64,000 bases of DNA from Sneathiella marina. Lineage in GTDB: Bacteria > Pseudomonadota > Alphaproteobacteria > Sneathiellales > Sneathiellaceae. Shown in pieces: positions 13,238 through 22,461 of this stretch (positions are counted from its first letter, which is position 1; the number at the start of each line of letters is the position of its first letter). The DNA lies in contig NZ_CP098747.1 of NCBI RefSeq assembly GCF_023746535.1, positions 1-64,000 of the forward strand. The letters are read 5' to 3'. The notes under the pieces were generated by a model, which was not told where the DNA came from, made no database searches, and saw only the letters and a list, made by a program, of their open reading frames with translations. The translations under genes and the position numbers were made by a program.

Positions 13238-14764
13238 TCAGGCTTTCTTTTTTGCCGGCGCTTTCACAGGCTTTTTGCGCACCGCAGGCGTTTTTAGAGC
13301 CTCAACCTTAGCTTTTTTCGGAGCAGCGGCAACTGGTTTTTTTTCCCCTGTTTTCTTCGTACCTGATGAAGATGGCTTAGCTGATTTCAGGGCTGGTGCC
13401 TCTTTCTTAGGGGCAGGTTTTTTCACCAGAGGGTCGGCTTTCGGGGCAGGGACGGCTAATTTCAAAGCCTTTTTTTGCACCTTTTTTCCAGGTTCAGGTT
13501 TTTTGGTCTCGTTTTGCACAAGTTTCAGGGTCGCAGAGGTGCTCTTTTCATGCTTGAGAATAAAATCTGATATTCGCGGGGCTATTTCGCTGTTAAAGCG
13601 GCGGCCGTTAAACACACCGTAATGTCCAACACCCTTTTGTTCGTAATGCGCTTTCTTACTTTGCGGTATATTGCTGCAAATATCGTGAGCGGCTACTGTC
13701 TGGCCAATACCGGATATATCGTCCAGTTCTCCTTCAACGGTCAACAACGCTGTTGACGTAATCGCAGATGTATCAACCGGTTGATTTCCCCGATACATCA
13801 TTTCACCCTTCGCCAACGCTTGTTTTTGAAACACTGTTTCGATGGTCTGCAAGTAATATTCCGCTGTCAGGTCCATCACCGCATTATATTCCGCATAAAA
13901 TGCACGATGTTTGTCTGCACTATCGCCATCCCCTTCGACAAGATGGTCAAACTGACGGGCATGCGCTTCCATATGGCGGTCAAGATTCATGCTCATAAAA
14001 CCACCAAGCTGCAAAAACCCGGGATAAACCCGACGAAAAGCGCCCGGATACCCAATGGGAACATGGTGGATAACTGTTTTTTCAAACCATTCAAGCGAAT
14101 GATCCATTGCCAGCTTGCACGGCGCCGTCGGGTGCCGCCTTGTATCAATTGGGCTCCCCATCAATGTCAATGTCGCGGGAATGTTAGGGTTGCTGCTTTC
14201 CGCCATCAAGGCGGTTGCCGCCAGTACAGGGATTCCTGGTTGACACACGGCCATGACATGCGTATTCGGCCCCAGAAACTCGAGAAATTCCCTTACATAA
14301 TCAATATAATCATCCAAATCAAAGCGCCCTTCGATCAAGGGAACGTTTGAGGCATCACGCCAGTCCGTAATATAAACATCATGGTTTTTAATCATGGTTT
14401 CGACGGTACCGCGCAAGAGCGTTGCGAAATGGCCTGACATCGGTGCAACAATCAACAATTTCGGGTCTTTGCGCGTTGTATCGCGTTTAAAATGTTTCAG
14501 CTGGCCAAAACATTTCCGCGACAGGATTTCTTCGGTCACCGCAACAACACGCCCATCAATTTCAGTCTGGCTTATGCCAAAAGCAGGCTTTCCGTGATAC
14601 TGGGTGGTTTCCGCAAACAACTCGTATGCCGCAGCCAATGTTTGAGCCTGCGGGGTCTCTGATAGCGGGTTAAACGGGCTTCTTAGGATCTGCGATTGCA
14701 TTTGCGCTGCCATGCGCAATGGAGAAAGAGCCATTCTCTGGAACTCGTTAAATTGGTAAAGCAA
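13238..14764 (-). CDS. phaZ: Intracellular polyhydroxyalkanoate depolymerase with Lys/Ala/Pro-rich tail
   Basis: Releases hydroxyalkanoate monomers or oligomers from intracellular PHA granules. Residues 1 to about 415 form an alpha/beta-hydrolase-type depolymerase; the nucleophile elbow is VCQPG with Cys174 rather than Ser, as in the Ralstonia PhaZ type, and the late His is in GVGHYGVF. After that comes an unusual tail of 88 residues (421-508) in which I count 28 lysines, otherwise mostly Ala, Pro and Val, with AAPKK, APAKKK and similar repeats. This resembles histone H1-like and PhaF/PhaM-like tails and could bind DNA or the granule surface. No other pha gene is in the window. Confidence 0.9.
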   Translation of the reverse strand: MLYQFNEFQRMALSPLRMAAQMQSQILRSPFNPLSETPQAQTLAAAYELFAETTQYHGKPAFGISQTEIDGRVVAVTEEILSRKCFGQLKHFKRDTTRKDPKLLIVAPMSGHFATLLRGTVETMIKNHDVYITDWRDASNVPLIEGRFDLDDYIDYVREFLEFLGPNTHVMAVCQPGIPVLAATALMAESSNPNIPATLTLMGSPIDTRRHPTAPCKLAMDHSLEWFEKTVIHHVPIGYPGAFRRVYPGFLQLGGFMSMNLDRHMEAHARQFDHLVEGDGDSADKHRAFYAEYNAVMDLTAEYYLQTIETVFQKQALAKGEMMYRGNQPVDTSAITSTALLTVEGELDDISGIGQTVAAHDICSNIPQSKKAHYEQKGVGHYGVFNGRRFNSEIAPRISDFILKHEKSTSATLKLVQNETKKPEPGKKVQKKALKLAVPAPKADPLVKKPAPKKEAPALKSAKPSSSGTKKTGEKKPVAAAPKKAKVEALKTPAVRKKPVKAPAKKKA

Positions 14765-14957
14765 CCTATTCTCCTTACAATCATGTTATCGTCCGCAGCG
14801 GGCAGCATCGGTCTTTTATTTCGCTGCACTGCAGCATAATACACGAAAGTTATGGAAACGTTAGCAATATTTGCAACTTTATCTCCAATCCTATAACAAT
14901 AAGTTTCATATTATACTTATGTATTCTTTGCAGATTGATTTTTTGAAGGCCGATTGT

Positions 14958-15500
14958 ATGAAACTCTACCTATGTATTTTCACTTTGTTATTGCTTGCGG
15001 CAACGTCGGCTTCAGCCCAATCGATTTTCGGCGGAGATGAAGTATTCACGGAAGCTGCGAGGGACAACGCGCAAGCCGTCGAAGAATATCTTCTTACTGG
15101 AAATAATGTAAACGCAAGAAATACCAGGAAAGTACCCTTACTCGTTGCTGCGGCCACAGCAGGAGCGGTCAAATCCGTGAAGATTTTGATCAAGCATAAA
15201 GCCCAGATCGATTTAGCGGATAATCTTGGAAATACGGCTCTTATGCAGGCCGCCGCCTATGGCTCCGTTGACGTATTGAACATCTTGCTGGAAAATAAAG
15301 CGAAAATTGATGCAGAAAACCGGCAAGGCGAAACCGCCCTGATAAAAGCCGCACAAGCGGGTCATCTTGATGCAGTCCAGCTGCTTCTGGATAATCAGGC
15401 GAACATTGAAATTTCGGATTTTACGGGACGAACGGCTCTGGACTATGCAGACCAGAACCGTCATCGTGCCGTCGCGAAACGATTGCGCGAAACCCCCTAG
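14958..15500 (+). CDS. Exported ankyrin-repeat protein
   Basis: A 180-residue protein beginning with a clear signal peptide (MKLYLCIFTLLLLAATSASAQ) and then about four ankyrin repeats, recognisable by DNLGNTALMQAAAYG, NRQGETALIKAAQAG and DFTGRTALDYA. Ankyrin repeats bind other proteins, so a periplasmic interaction or inhibitor role is likely. An upstream start at 14871 exists, but the ATG at 14958 follows GAAGG and begins exactly at the signal peptide. It is convergent with the SYLF-domain gene, one base apart. Confidence 0.78.
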   Translation: MKLYLCIFTLLLLAATSASAQSIFGGDEVFTEAARDNAQAVEEYLLTGNNVNARNTRKVPLLVAAATAGAVKSVKILIKHKAQIDLADNLGNTALMQAAAYGSVDVLNILLENKAKIDAENRQGETALIKAAQAGHLDAVQLLLDNQANIEISDFTGRTALDYADQNRHRAVAKRLRETP

Positions 15501-15501
15501 T

Positions 15502-16206
15502 TTACGGAGCTTCAGCTGCTTTCAAGGCTGCCCGCAACCCGTCAGACTGGGGATTGTTGACAGAACGGTCAATCACAACTGCAGTGGGCGATACTGCTTT
15601 TCCGTAATATAATTCATTCCACTCCTGTTTTGTGGACAACACCGAGCCCGCAACAGAAGCACCGATGAACAATCCTTTCGCATTGGCGAAGGAGAACACA
15701 TCTGAATTTAGATTTGTCGTCGTTGCGGCCCCGACTTGTGTACCAACAGGCCCAACAGCGGCACTTAAATCGGCCCCGAGTTTCACATTGTTATTGATAA
15801 TCGCCTTCAAGCCTTTTTCGGTCATGACCACCAGCACCAATTCTTTTGCCTGGGCCCCGAATTGCAGACCGATACTTCCCTGACCCATGGAGTAGAAAGC
15901 AGGGGACGTCCAGTTACCCTCACCGTCCTGGGCAAGCAACACGCCGCTGCCGCCCGCGCCGCCAATGAAAAACCCGGCTTCAAGAATTTGCGGGAAAACG
16001 ACAACGCCCTTGGCAACGGCCAAGAGTTTGCGAAATTCCCCCATATCCGGGTTTTTTGCCAAATTCTCGATGGTGAACTTCGCTCTTTCCACCAACTGGT
16101 CCTGATTATCTCCCGCTGTCGCCAACGAAGATGTTCCGGCAAAAAGAAGACCGGCTGCCATTAGTGATATAAATGACCGTCGAACAAGGTTGATCGTTTC
16201 CCGCAT
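15502..16206 (-). CDS. Secreted YSC84/SYLF-domain lipid-binding protein
   Basis: A 234-residue exported protein with an N-terminal signal sequence (FISLMAAGLLFAGTSSLATAG) followed by a full SYLF domain: AKGVVVFPQILEAGFFIGG, the GSIGLQFGAQAKELVLVVM block and NSDVFSFANAKGLFIGASV. SYLF proteins bind phosphoinositides or other lipids in eukaryotes; the bacterial role is not established but it probably sits in the periplasm or on the outer membrane. The ATG at 16206 is chosen over the one at 16242 because it follows AAGGA and starts the signal peptide. Confidence 0.85.
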   Translation of the reverse strand: MRETINLVRRSFISLMAAGLLFAGTSSLATAGDNQDQLVERAKFTIENLAKNPDMGEFRKLLAVAKGVVVFPQILEAGFFIGGAGGSGVLLAQDGEGNWTSPAFYSMGQGSIGLQFGAQAKELVLVVMTEKGLKAIINNNVKLGADLSAAVGPVGTQVGAATTTNLNSDVFSFANAKGLFIGASVAGSVLSTKQEWNELYYGKAVSPTAVVIDRSVNNPQSDGLRAALKAAEAP

Positions 16207-16344
16207 ATCTCTATCCTTAATTGGTCTATAACTATGTACCAAGGTTCATGAATAAGGTGATATCCAATAATGTCATTAGTATGGCTTCAGTAACCCGCAA
16301 TTAATAGTAGAAAAATCACATGATTATTAGAAAACCGTAAAATA

Positions 16345-17661
16345 ATGTCTGCCAATTCCGACAAAATAAGTGATTTCGATGCGATCATTGGCGCGTCCAA
16401 CGGGATGCGCCTGCAGACTTTGGTTTATATACGCTGGCTCGCGGTGCTGGGTCAGGCGCTTACCGTCTTTATTGTTCATTTTGGCTTCAGTTACGAGATG
16501 CCTGTTGTCCCGGTCGCCGCCCTTGTTTCCGCCAGCGCCATTTTGAACATTCTCGTCACCATAAGCCAGCCGACATCGCAGCGATTGTCGGATCGGGGCG
16601 CGATTTTGTATCTGGTTTATGATATTCTGCAACTGGCCGGACTGTTGTATTTCACCGGCGGTTTAACGAACCCCTTCTCGGTGCTCTTCCTTGTCCCCGT
16701 GACCATCTCGGCGACAAACCTGTCGCGACGCGGAACGCTTTTTCTGGGACTGATCACGTTGGTCTGCATTTCCGTGCTCGCCGTTATCCACGAAAGACTG
16801 CCACTGCCGCAAGGCTCATTGATGCTATCAACGACTTATATCCTCGCGATCTGGTCGGCTCTTGTCCTTGGCACCTTGTTTCTTTCCGGATATGCCTGGC
16901 TCATCGCCGCAGATGCGCGTAAAATGTCCGACGCGCTGACCATCGCCCGGTTTGAGCTTGCCCGTGAACAGCAATTGTCGGCGGTCGGCGGCATCGCCGC
17001 AGCGGCAGCCCATGAGCTTGGCACACCCCTTAACACCATCTTGTTGATTTCACAGGAACTTTCGCAAGACCTTGCCGAGGACAAAGCCCATGCCGAGGAC
17101 GCAAAATTGCTGCATAATCAGGCGAAAAAATGTGCAGAGGTGCTCGCTCAGCTGTCAAAGCGGCCGGATACGGAACGGTTTCTACAGGATGAAGCCCATC
17201 ATAACTATTTGTCCATTGACGATCTGTTCACCTTGATCGCGGAGAAATACCAGGGTTTCGGGAAAATCATCGAGGTTCTCAATCAAGGGAGCGAAGGAAC
17301 CAAGCCAAAGCTTTTCTCCACACCCGAGTTACGGCATGGCCTGGGCAACCTGATCAGCAACGCTGCAGAATTTGCCAAATCCAGTGTAACCATCAATCTT
17401 TTCTGGGATGACAAAAAGGTTCAGGCTGAAATCAGGGATGATGGCCCCGGGTTTTCGCCGGAGATACTGGCGCGGTTGGGCGAACCCTATATGTCAAGCC
17501 GGCGCGGCAAGGGCGGCATGGGGTTGGGGGTCTTTATTGCCGATATGCTGATTAAACGAAGCCGCGGAGAGGTTTCTTTTCGCAATGCAAAATCAGGCGG
17601 TGCTGTCGCCACGGTGGTGTGGTCACGGCAAAAACTTGAAAAATCCGACCCTTTCGCCTGA
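16345..17661 (+). CDS. regB: Redox-sensing histidine kinase RegB/PrrB/ActS
   Basis: A membrane histidine kinase of 438 residues with about six N-terminal transmembrane segments (to about 190). The RegB-specific loop GGLTNPF at 105-111 is implicated in quinone sensing. The H-box is HELGTPLN with the phospho-accepting His223, the redox-active cysteine region follows (KKCAEVL, Cys263), and the ATPase domain has N, G1 (DDGPGF) and G2 (GKGGMGLGVF) boxes. It autophosphorylates under reducing conditions and phosphorylates RegA. regA follows 71 bases later; no senC/prrC gene is present alongside. Confidence 0.93.
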   Translation: MSANSDKISDFDAIIGASNGMRLQTLVYIRWLAVLGQALTVFIVHFGFSYEMPVVPVAALVSASAILNILVTISQPTSQRLSDRGAILYLVYDILQLAGLLYFTGGLTNPFSVLFLVPVTISATNLSRRGTLFLGLITLVCISVLAVIHERLPLPQGSLMLSTTYILAIWSALVLGTLFLSGYAWLIAADARKMSDALTIARFELAREQQLSAVGGIAAAAAHELGTPLNTILLISQELSQDLAEDKAHAEDAKLLHNQAKKCAEVLAQLSKRPDTERFLQDEAHHNYLSIDDLFTLIAEKYQGFGKIIEVLNQGSEGTKPKLFSTPELRHGLGNLISNAAEFAKSSVTINLFWDDKKVQAEIRDDGPGFSPEILARLGEPYMSSRRGKGGMGLGVFIADMLIKRSRGEVSFRNAKSGGAVATVVWSRQKLEKSDPFA

Positions 17662-17732
17662 CGCAAAATGTGGTACTGTAGCAGAATAATATTAGCGCAC
17701 CGTTCCCCCGGCGCATAAAGCTAGAGGATGTA

Positions 17733-18260
17733 ATGGACGACAAGCCTTTATTGATCGTCGATGATGACGAAATCTTCCTGAACCGGCTCGGCCGATCCAT
17801 GGAAAGGCAGGGTTTCCAGCCAGTTCTGGCGAGCAGCGTTGCCGATGGCAAGAGATGTGCCGCAGAATCCGCGCCCGATTATGCGGTGGTCGATTTACGG
17901 CTGCAGGATGGCAACGGACTTGAAGTGGTAGAGGCCATTCGTCAGGTTAATGAGGATGCCAGTATCGTCATGCTCACCGGATATGGAAATATTGCCTCGG
18001 CTGTCGCCGCTGTTAAAGCCGGTGCCATCGATTATCTGGCAAAGCCGGCCAATGTGGAGGATATTGTCAGCGCCTTGCTCGCCGATAAGGACGCCAAACC
18101 ACAGCCGCCGGAAAACCCCATGTCCGCAGACCGTGTCCGCTGGGAACATATCCAGCGGGTCTATGAGCTTTGTGATCATAATATTTCAGAAACTGCCCGC
18201 CGCCTGAACATGCACCGGCGAACCCTTCAACGCATTATGGCCAAAAGGTCACCACAGTAG
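17733..18260 (+). CDS. regA: Response regulator RegA/PrrA/ActR
   Basis: The 175-residue partner of RegB. The receiver domain carries the acidic pair in VDDDE, the phospho-accepting Asp54 (VVDLRLQDGNG), Thr in LTGYGN and Lys in LAKPA. A Fis-type helix-turn-helix ends the protein (ISETARRLNMHRRTLQRIM). RegA controls energy metabolism genes such as respiratory oxidases, carbon fixation or nitrogen metabolism according to redox state. The methyltransferase start is only 7 bases beyond its stop, so the two are probably cotranscribed. Confidence 0.94.
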   Translation: MDDKPLLIVDDDEIFLNRLGRSMERQGFQPVLASSVADGKRCAAESAPDYAVVDLRLQDGNGLEVVEAIRQVNEDASIVMLTGYGNIASAVAAVKAGAIDYLAKPANVEDIVSALLADKDAKPQPPENPMSADRVRWEHIQRVYELCDHNISETARRLNMHRRTLQRIMAKRSPQ

Positions 18261-18267
18261 AGTATTT

Positions 18268-19068
18268 ATGGGTCTTCAAATTCCGCAGTCACAGTTAATT
18301 TGCGGCGACGCAGCAGACGAAATGTCGAAGCTTGCCAGCAATAGCATTGATCTTGTCGTCGCCGACCCGCCGTATAATCTGGGCAAGAATTACGGCAATA
18401 ATATCGACAGGAAAGATCGGGCTGACTACCGCGAATTTACGGAAAACTGGCTCGGTGAATGCCATCGGATCCTCAAACCGGGTGGCTCGCTCTATTGTTT
18501 TATGGGCGTGAAGTTTATCGCCTCCCTCTATGTCTTGCTGGAAGAAGAGCTGGAGATGACGGCGCAAGGCTGGATCACCTGGCATTACACGCAAGGCATG
18601 GGAAGAAAACGTGGTTTTTCACCCCGGCATGAAGATATTCTCTGGTTTTCGAAAGGCTCTGAGGCCACCTTTAATCTTGATGAGGTCCGGGTGCCTCAGA
18701 AATATTATCGCAAACGCAATAATATGAGCGGCGCCAATCCCGGGGATGTCTGGCAGTTCAGCCATGTGCATTATTGTGCTGCCGAACGCCTGCCACATCC
18801 CACACAGAAACCCGAAGCCCTGATCGAGCGGATCATCGCAGCCTCGTCCAACCCGGGAGAAACCGTCCTCGATCCGTTTTTGGGAAGCGGGACAACGGCA
18901 AGGGTGGCGCAGGTTTTGGGCCGCGCCGCCATCGGCATTGAGGTCAATCCGGACTATCTGGCCATGGCCACAGCCCGATTGGCGGAACCCTTCGACGGAT
19001 TTGACAGCGTTGACCCGCGGCGGGCGCGGACGTCCCGGGATCTGCCTAAAACGGCCGCAAAAGCGTAG
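18268..19068 (+). CDS. Orphan DNA methyltransferase (N6-adenine or N4-cytosine, beta class)
   Basis: A 266-residue site-specific DNA methyltransferase. Catalytic motif IV DPPY (33-36) precedes the SAM-binding motif FLGSGTT (near 204-210), the motif order of the beta class, with the target-recognition region in between (about 90-180). DPPY implies transfer to an exocyclic amino group. No endonuclease, specificity subunit or modification partner is nearby, so it is an orphan. It does not look like CcrM, the GANTC methylase of the class, whose DPPYNLQL context differs. Its target is unknown. It follows regA by 7 bases and precedes a glycosyltransferase by 9. Confidence 0.87.
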   Translation: MGLQIPQSQLICGDAADEMSKLASNSIDLVVADPPYNLGKNYGNNIDRKDRADYREFTENWLGECHRILKPGGSLYCFMGVKFIASLYVLLEEELEMTAQGWITWHYTQGMGRKRGFSPRHEDILWFSKGSEATFNLDEVRVPQKYYRKRNNMSGANPGDVWQFSHVHYCAAERLPHPTQKPEALIERIIAASSNPGETVLDPFLGSGTTARVAQVLGRAAIGIEVNPDYLAMATARLAEPFDGFDSVDPRRARTSRDLPKTAAKA

Positions 19069-19077
19069 TTTGGCCCG

Positions 19078-20328
19078 ATGCATGTGCTTTTCCTGCATAA
19101 CAATTTCCCTGCCCAATACCGGCATGTGGCCCGGCATCTGGCAGCGGACAAGGCCAACAAGGTGGTGTTCGCCTCGCATCGGGTACCGGAAAAAATCCCC
19201 GGCGTCATCAATATGCAGTTCAACCCACATCGGACAGGCAAATCGGAAACCCACCACTACCTGCGCAACTTCGAGAACGCCGTCATCAACGGCCAATCGG
19301 TCTTTCGTCTCTGTATCAAGCTGAAAAATCAAGGTTTTTCGCCAGATATTATCTGTTCACATTCCGGCTGGGGGAACAGCCTTTATGTGAAGGACGTCTT
19401 TCCCAAGGCCCGCCTGCTCAGTTATTTTGAATGGTATTACCACGCCCATGGCGCCGATGCCGACTTTTTGAAAGACTCCAACATCGGATTTGACGATGCC
19501 GGCCGGATCCGCACCAAGAACGCCGCTTTACTCATGGATTTGGCAGCCTGCGACTGGGGCCAGGTGCCCACACAATTTCAATTGTCGCAAATTCCAGACG
19601 TGTTTCACGGAAAACTGTCGCGGCTGCATGACGGCGTTGATACTGACTTCTTCAAGCCCAATCCTGACGCCTCGAAAATCATCGGTAATCTCGATTTAAG
19701 CGATGCGGCCGAAATCCTCACCTATGCCACCCGCGGAATGGAGCCTTACCGTGGCTTCCCCGAATTTATGCGGGCCGCGGCGCTGCTGATGAAAAAGCGG
19801 CCTAACCTTCACGTTGTCGTTGTCGGCGAGGACCGCGTCGCCTATGGCAAGAAGCTGCCGGATGGCGATGGCTGGGGCAAACGGATGCGTGAAGAGTTGC
19901 AACCGGATCCGGATCGCCTGCATTTTACCGGCCATCTTTCCTATGGGGAATATGTAAATATCCTGCAGATATCAACGGTTCAGGCGTATTTAACCGTTCC
20001 CTTCGTGCTCAGCTGGTCGCTGATCGAGAGCCTGTCTTGCGGCGCCTTGATCGTCGCGTCGGATACGGCCCCCGTGCAGGAGGTGGTGACAACGGGAAAA
20101 AACGGGTTTCTTGCGGATTTTTTTGATCATCAAGCCTTTGCCGAGAAAATTGAGACGGTTCTGGATACGGCGCCGGATCTGGATCATATCCGTGTTGCGG
20201 CCCGGCAAACTGTCCTCGACAGCTATGCCCATAAAGATCTGTTGCCGCGGCAGTTGCAACTGATCCATGATGTGGCCGCAGGGCGAATTCCGCCGGGTGA
20301 AAAATCAGCCCTGCCAGATCCGGAATAA
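19078..20328 (+). CDS. Family 4 glycosyltransferase
   Basis: A 416-residue GT-B glycosyltransferase. The C-terminal half has the GT4 block with ATRGMEPYRGFPEF, then VVVVGEDR, and the nucleotide-sugar binding stretch SWSLIESLSCGALIVASDT ending in the ExxxxGxxG-like EVVTTGKNGFL. It probably transfers a sugar to LPS, another surface glycan or a glycolipid at the cytoplasmic face of the membrane. The heptose genes downstream favour an LPS-core role, but donor and acceptor are unknown. Confidence 0.82.
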   Translation: MHVLFLHNNFPAQYRHVARHLAADKANKVVFASHRVPEKIPGVINMQFNPHRTGKSETHHYLRNFENAVINGQSVFRLCIKLKNQGFSPDIICSHSGWGNSLYVKDVFPKARLLSYFEWYYHAHGADADFLKDSNIGFDDAGRIRTKNAALLMDLAACDWGQVPTQFQLSQIPDVFHGKLSRLHDGVDTDFFKPNPDASKIIGNLDLSDAAEILTYATRGMEPYRGFPEFMRAAALLMKKRPNLHVVVVGEDRVAYGKKLPDGDGWGKRMREELQPDPDRLHFTGHLSYGEYVNILQISTVQAYLTVPFVLSWSLIESLSCGALIVASDTAPVQEVVTTGKNGFLADFFDHQAFAEKIETVLDTAPDLDHIRVAARQTVLDSYAHKDLLPRQLQLIHDVAAGRIPPGEKSALPDPE

Positions 20329-20399
20329 CTCCGGGTTTGCAGGGGCGGGCGGTTTATACTATTACCGCTTAAGGTAATTCTTTTTGAAAGCAGGCCAAA

Positions 20400-20978
20400 G
20401 TGGACCCGTTAGCATATTTCAACAGTGAACTGGACGATCATGCCGCCGTCGTTGCGCGGACACATGCCCAAATGGAGGCCCCGTTTCTGGCCATGCTGGA
20501 TGCCTGGGTTAAAGCCATCGAGGGCGGCCACAAAATCCTGTTTTTCGGCAATGGCGGCAGCGCCGCCGATGCGCAGCATCTCTCCGCCGAGCTGGTTATC
20601 CGCTTTATGGAGGATCGCAAGCCCATTGCCGCCATTGCGCTCAACACCGATACCTCCGCCTTGACGGCCGGGGCAAATGACCTGGGATATGACGCTGTTT
20701 TTGCCCGGCAGATCGAGGCGTTGGGCCAAGCCGGTGATATTGCTGTCGGTTTCACCACGTCCGGTACCAGTCCGAATATTGTCGCCGCACTTGAAATGGC
20801 ACGGAGCAAGGGACTGGTCACTTGCGCCTTTACCGGGCGCGACGGCGGGCGGATGCCGGATCTCGCTGATCATTGCCTGATTATTCCGGCCCAGTCGACC
20901 CGGCGCATACAGGAAATGCATATTACCCTGGGCCATATGCTGTGCGGTGCCCTTGAACAATCTTTGAAACTGGTCTGA
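20400..20978 (+). CDS. gmhA: Phosphoheptose isomerase GmhA
   Basis: Converts sedoheptulose 7-phosphate to D-glycero-D-manno-heptose 7-phosphate, the first step of LPS heptose synthesis. The 192-residue SIS-domain protein has FFGNGGSAADAQH, the catalytic region FTTSGTSPNIV and the C-terminal IQEMHITLGHMLC with the metal-binding Glu and His. The start is GTG with only a weak purine stretch upstream. hldE follows after 7 bases. Confidence 0.95.
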   Translation: MDPLAYFNSELDDHAAVVARTHAQMEAPFLAMLDAWVKAIEGGHKILFFGNGGSAADAQHLSAELVIRFMEDRKPIAAIALNTDTSALTAGANDLGYDAVFARQIEALGQAGDIAVGFTTSGTSPNIVAALEMARSKGLVTCAFTGRDGGRMPDLADHCLIIPAQSTRRIQEMHITLGHMLCGALEQSLKLV

Positions 20979-20985
20979 GGCTCCC

Positions 20986-22461
20986 ATGCAACATCGATCC
21001 CATCTTCTCGGCGCCCTGGATAGGTTCAAGGATATCAATGTCCTGGTTCTGGGTGATGTTATGCTGGACCAGTTTGTCTATGGCACCGCCGCGCGGATTT
21101 CGCCCGAAGCCCCGATCCCGGTATTAAAGACCTCCCATCAGGTGAAAATGCTCGGTGGCGCCGGGAATGTGGTGCGTAATATCGCCTCTCTTGGCGGAAA
21201 AGCGCAGCTGGTTTCCGTTGTCGGCAGTGATCCGGAAGGCACGGAAATCGAGCGATTACTGGCAGAAGATGGCGCTCTGACACCACATTTGGTTAAATCA
21301 GTCGGACGACCGACCACAGTCAAGACGCGGTTTGTGGCCGACGGCCAGCAACTCCTGAGAAGCGACCATGAGGCAACTCATTCCCTGCAGGCGGAAACCG
21401 CGGAAAAGCTGCTGGCTGGCTTTGATGAGGCCTTGAAAACCGCCCATATCATTGTTCTTTCCGACTATGCCAAGGGTGTTTTGTCCGATCCGGTTCTGTT
21501 TGAAGCCATCGAGCGGGGCCAGCAGGCGGGGATCCCCATCATTGCCGATCCGAAATCTGATGATTTCAGCCGATATTCCGGCGTTACCCTGATTACCCCC
21601 AACCGCAAGGAAATGATCGCCGCCAGCGGATTGCCCTGCGGCAGCAACGCTGAAGTGGAGCGGGCGGCGTTGGCCGTGCTTTCCGCCTCCGGGCTTGACG
21701 CGGTTCTGGTCACCCGTTCCGAAGCGGGCATGAGCCTGATATCCAACGCTGCCAGCCATCATATACCAGCGGAAGCGCAGGAAGTTTTCGATGTTTCCGG
21801 GGCCGGGGACAGCGTCATCGCCAGCTTAGCGCTGGCCCTTGGCGCCACGGCGCCACAAGCCGAAGCGGCGTATCTGGCCAACCTCGCCGGCAGCATCGCC
21901 GTCGCCAAATCCGGTACCGCTGCGGTCACAATGGGCGAGCTCCGCGATCGGCTGCATAGCGCAGAAGCCCACGGCATTGACCAGAAAATCACCAGTCTGG
22001 ACCAAGCGTTGGAGCGGGTCTCCAACTGGCGCAGCCGCGGCTTGAAAGTCGGCTTTACCAATGGCTGCTTCGATTTGGTGCATCCGGGACATATCTCCCT
22101 GATCGAACAATCCAAGGCGGAATGTGACCGCCTGATTGTCGGGCTCAATACCGATGACAGCATCAAGCGCCTGAAAGGGCCCGAACGCCCGGTCACATCC
22201 GAGAATTCCCGCGCCATTGTGCTGGCCAGCCTTAGCGCCGTGGATCTGGTTGTCCCGTTCAATGAGGACACTCCAATGAACCTGATCGAAGCCATCAAGC
22301 CCGATATTCTGGTCAAGGGCGCCGATTATACGGTGGAAACCGTGGTTGGCTCCGATGTGGTCAGCGCCTATGGCGGCCGCGTCCATCTGGCGGAACTGAA
22401 AGACGGCTTTAGCACCACCCGTACCATCCAGCGCCTGCTTGGCAAGGAAGAAACCTCATGA
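20986..22461 (+). CDS. hldE: Bifunctional heptose-7-P kinase / heptose-1-P adenylyltransferase HldE
   Basis: A 491-residue fusion. The N-terminal ribokinase-like domain (to about 315) has GGAGNVVRNIASLGG and the phosphate-binding DVSGAGDSV. It makes heptose 1,7-bisphosphate. The C-terminal nucleotidyltransferase domain (about 345-491) has FTNGCFDLVHPGH with the HxGH motif, and the RLKGPERPV loop. It makes ADP-heptose from heptose 1-phosphate. The intermediate phosphatase GmhB is not in the window. The stop overlaps hldD by four bases. Confidence 0.96.
   Translation: MQHRSHLLGALDRFKDINVLVLGDVMLDQFVYGTAARISPEAPIPVLKTSHQVKMLGGAGNVVRNIASLGGKAQLVSVVGSDPEGTEIERLLAEDGALTPHLVKSVGRPTTVKTRFVADGQQLLRSDHEATHSLQAETAEKLLAGFDEALKTAHIIVLSDYAKGVLSDPVLFEAIERGQQAGIPIIADPKSDDFSRYSGVTLITPNRKEMIAASGLPCGSNAEVERAALAVLSASGLDAVLVTRSEAGMSLISNAASHHIPAEAQEVFDVSGAGDSVIASLALALGATAPQAEAAYLANLAGSIAVAKSGTAAVTMGELRDRLHSAEAHGIDQKITSLDQALERVSNWRSRGLKVGFTNGCFDLVHPGHISLIEQSKAECDRLIVGLNTDDSIKRLKGPERPVTSENSRAIVLASLSAVDLVVPFNEDTPMNLIEAIKPDILVKGADYTVETVVGSDVVSAYGGRVHLAELKDGFSTTRTIQRLLGKEETS

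Noticed and set aside
18619-19332. A 237-codon - strand frame across the methyltransferase
   Set aside because: Antisense to a gene with catalytic motifs; no start signal or recognisable domain.
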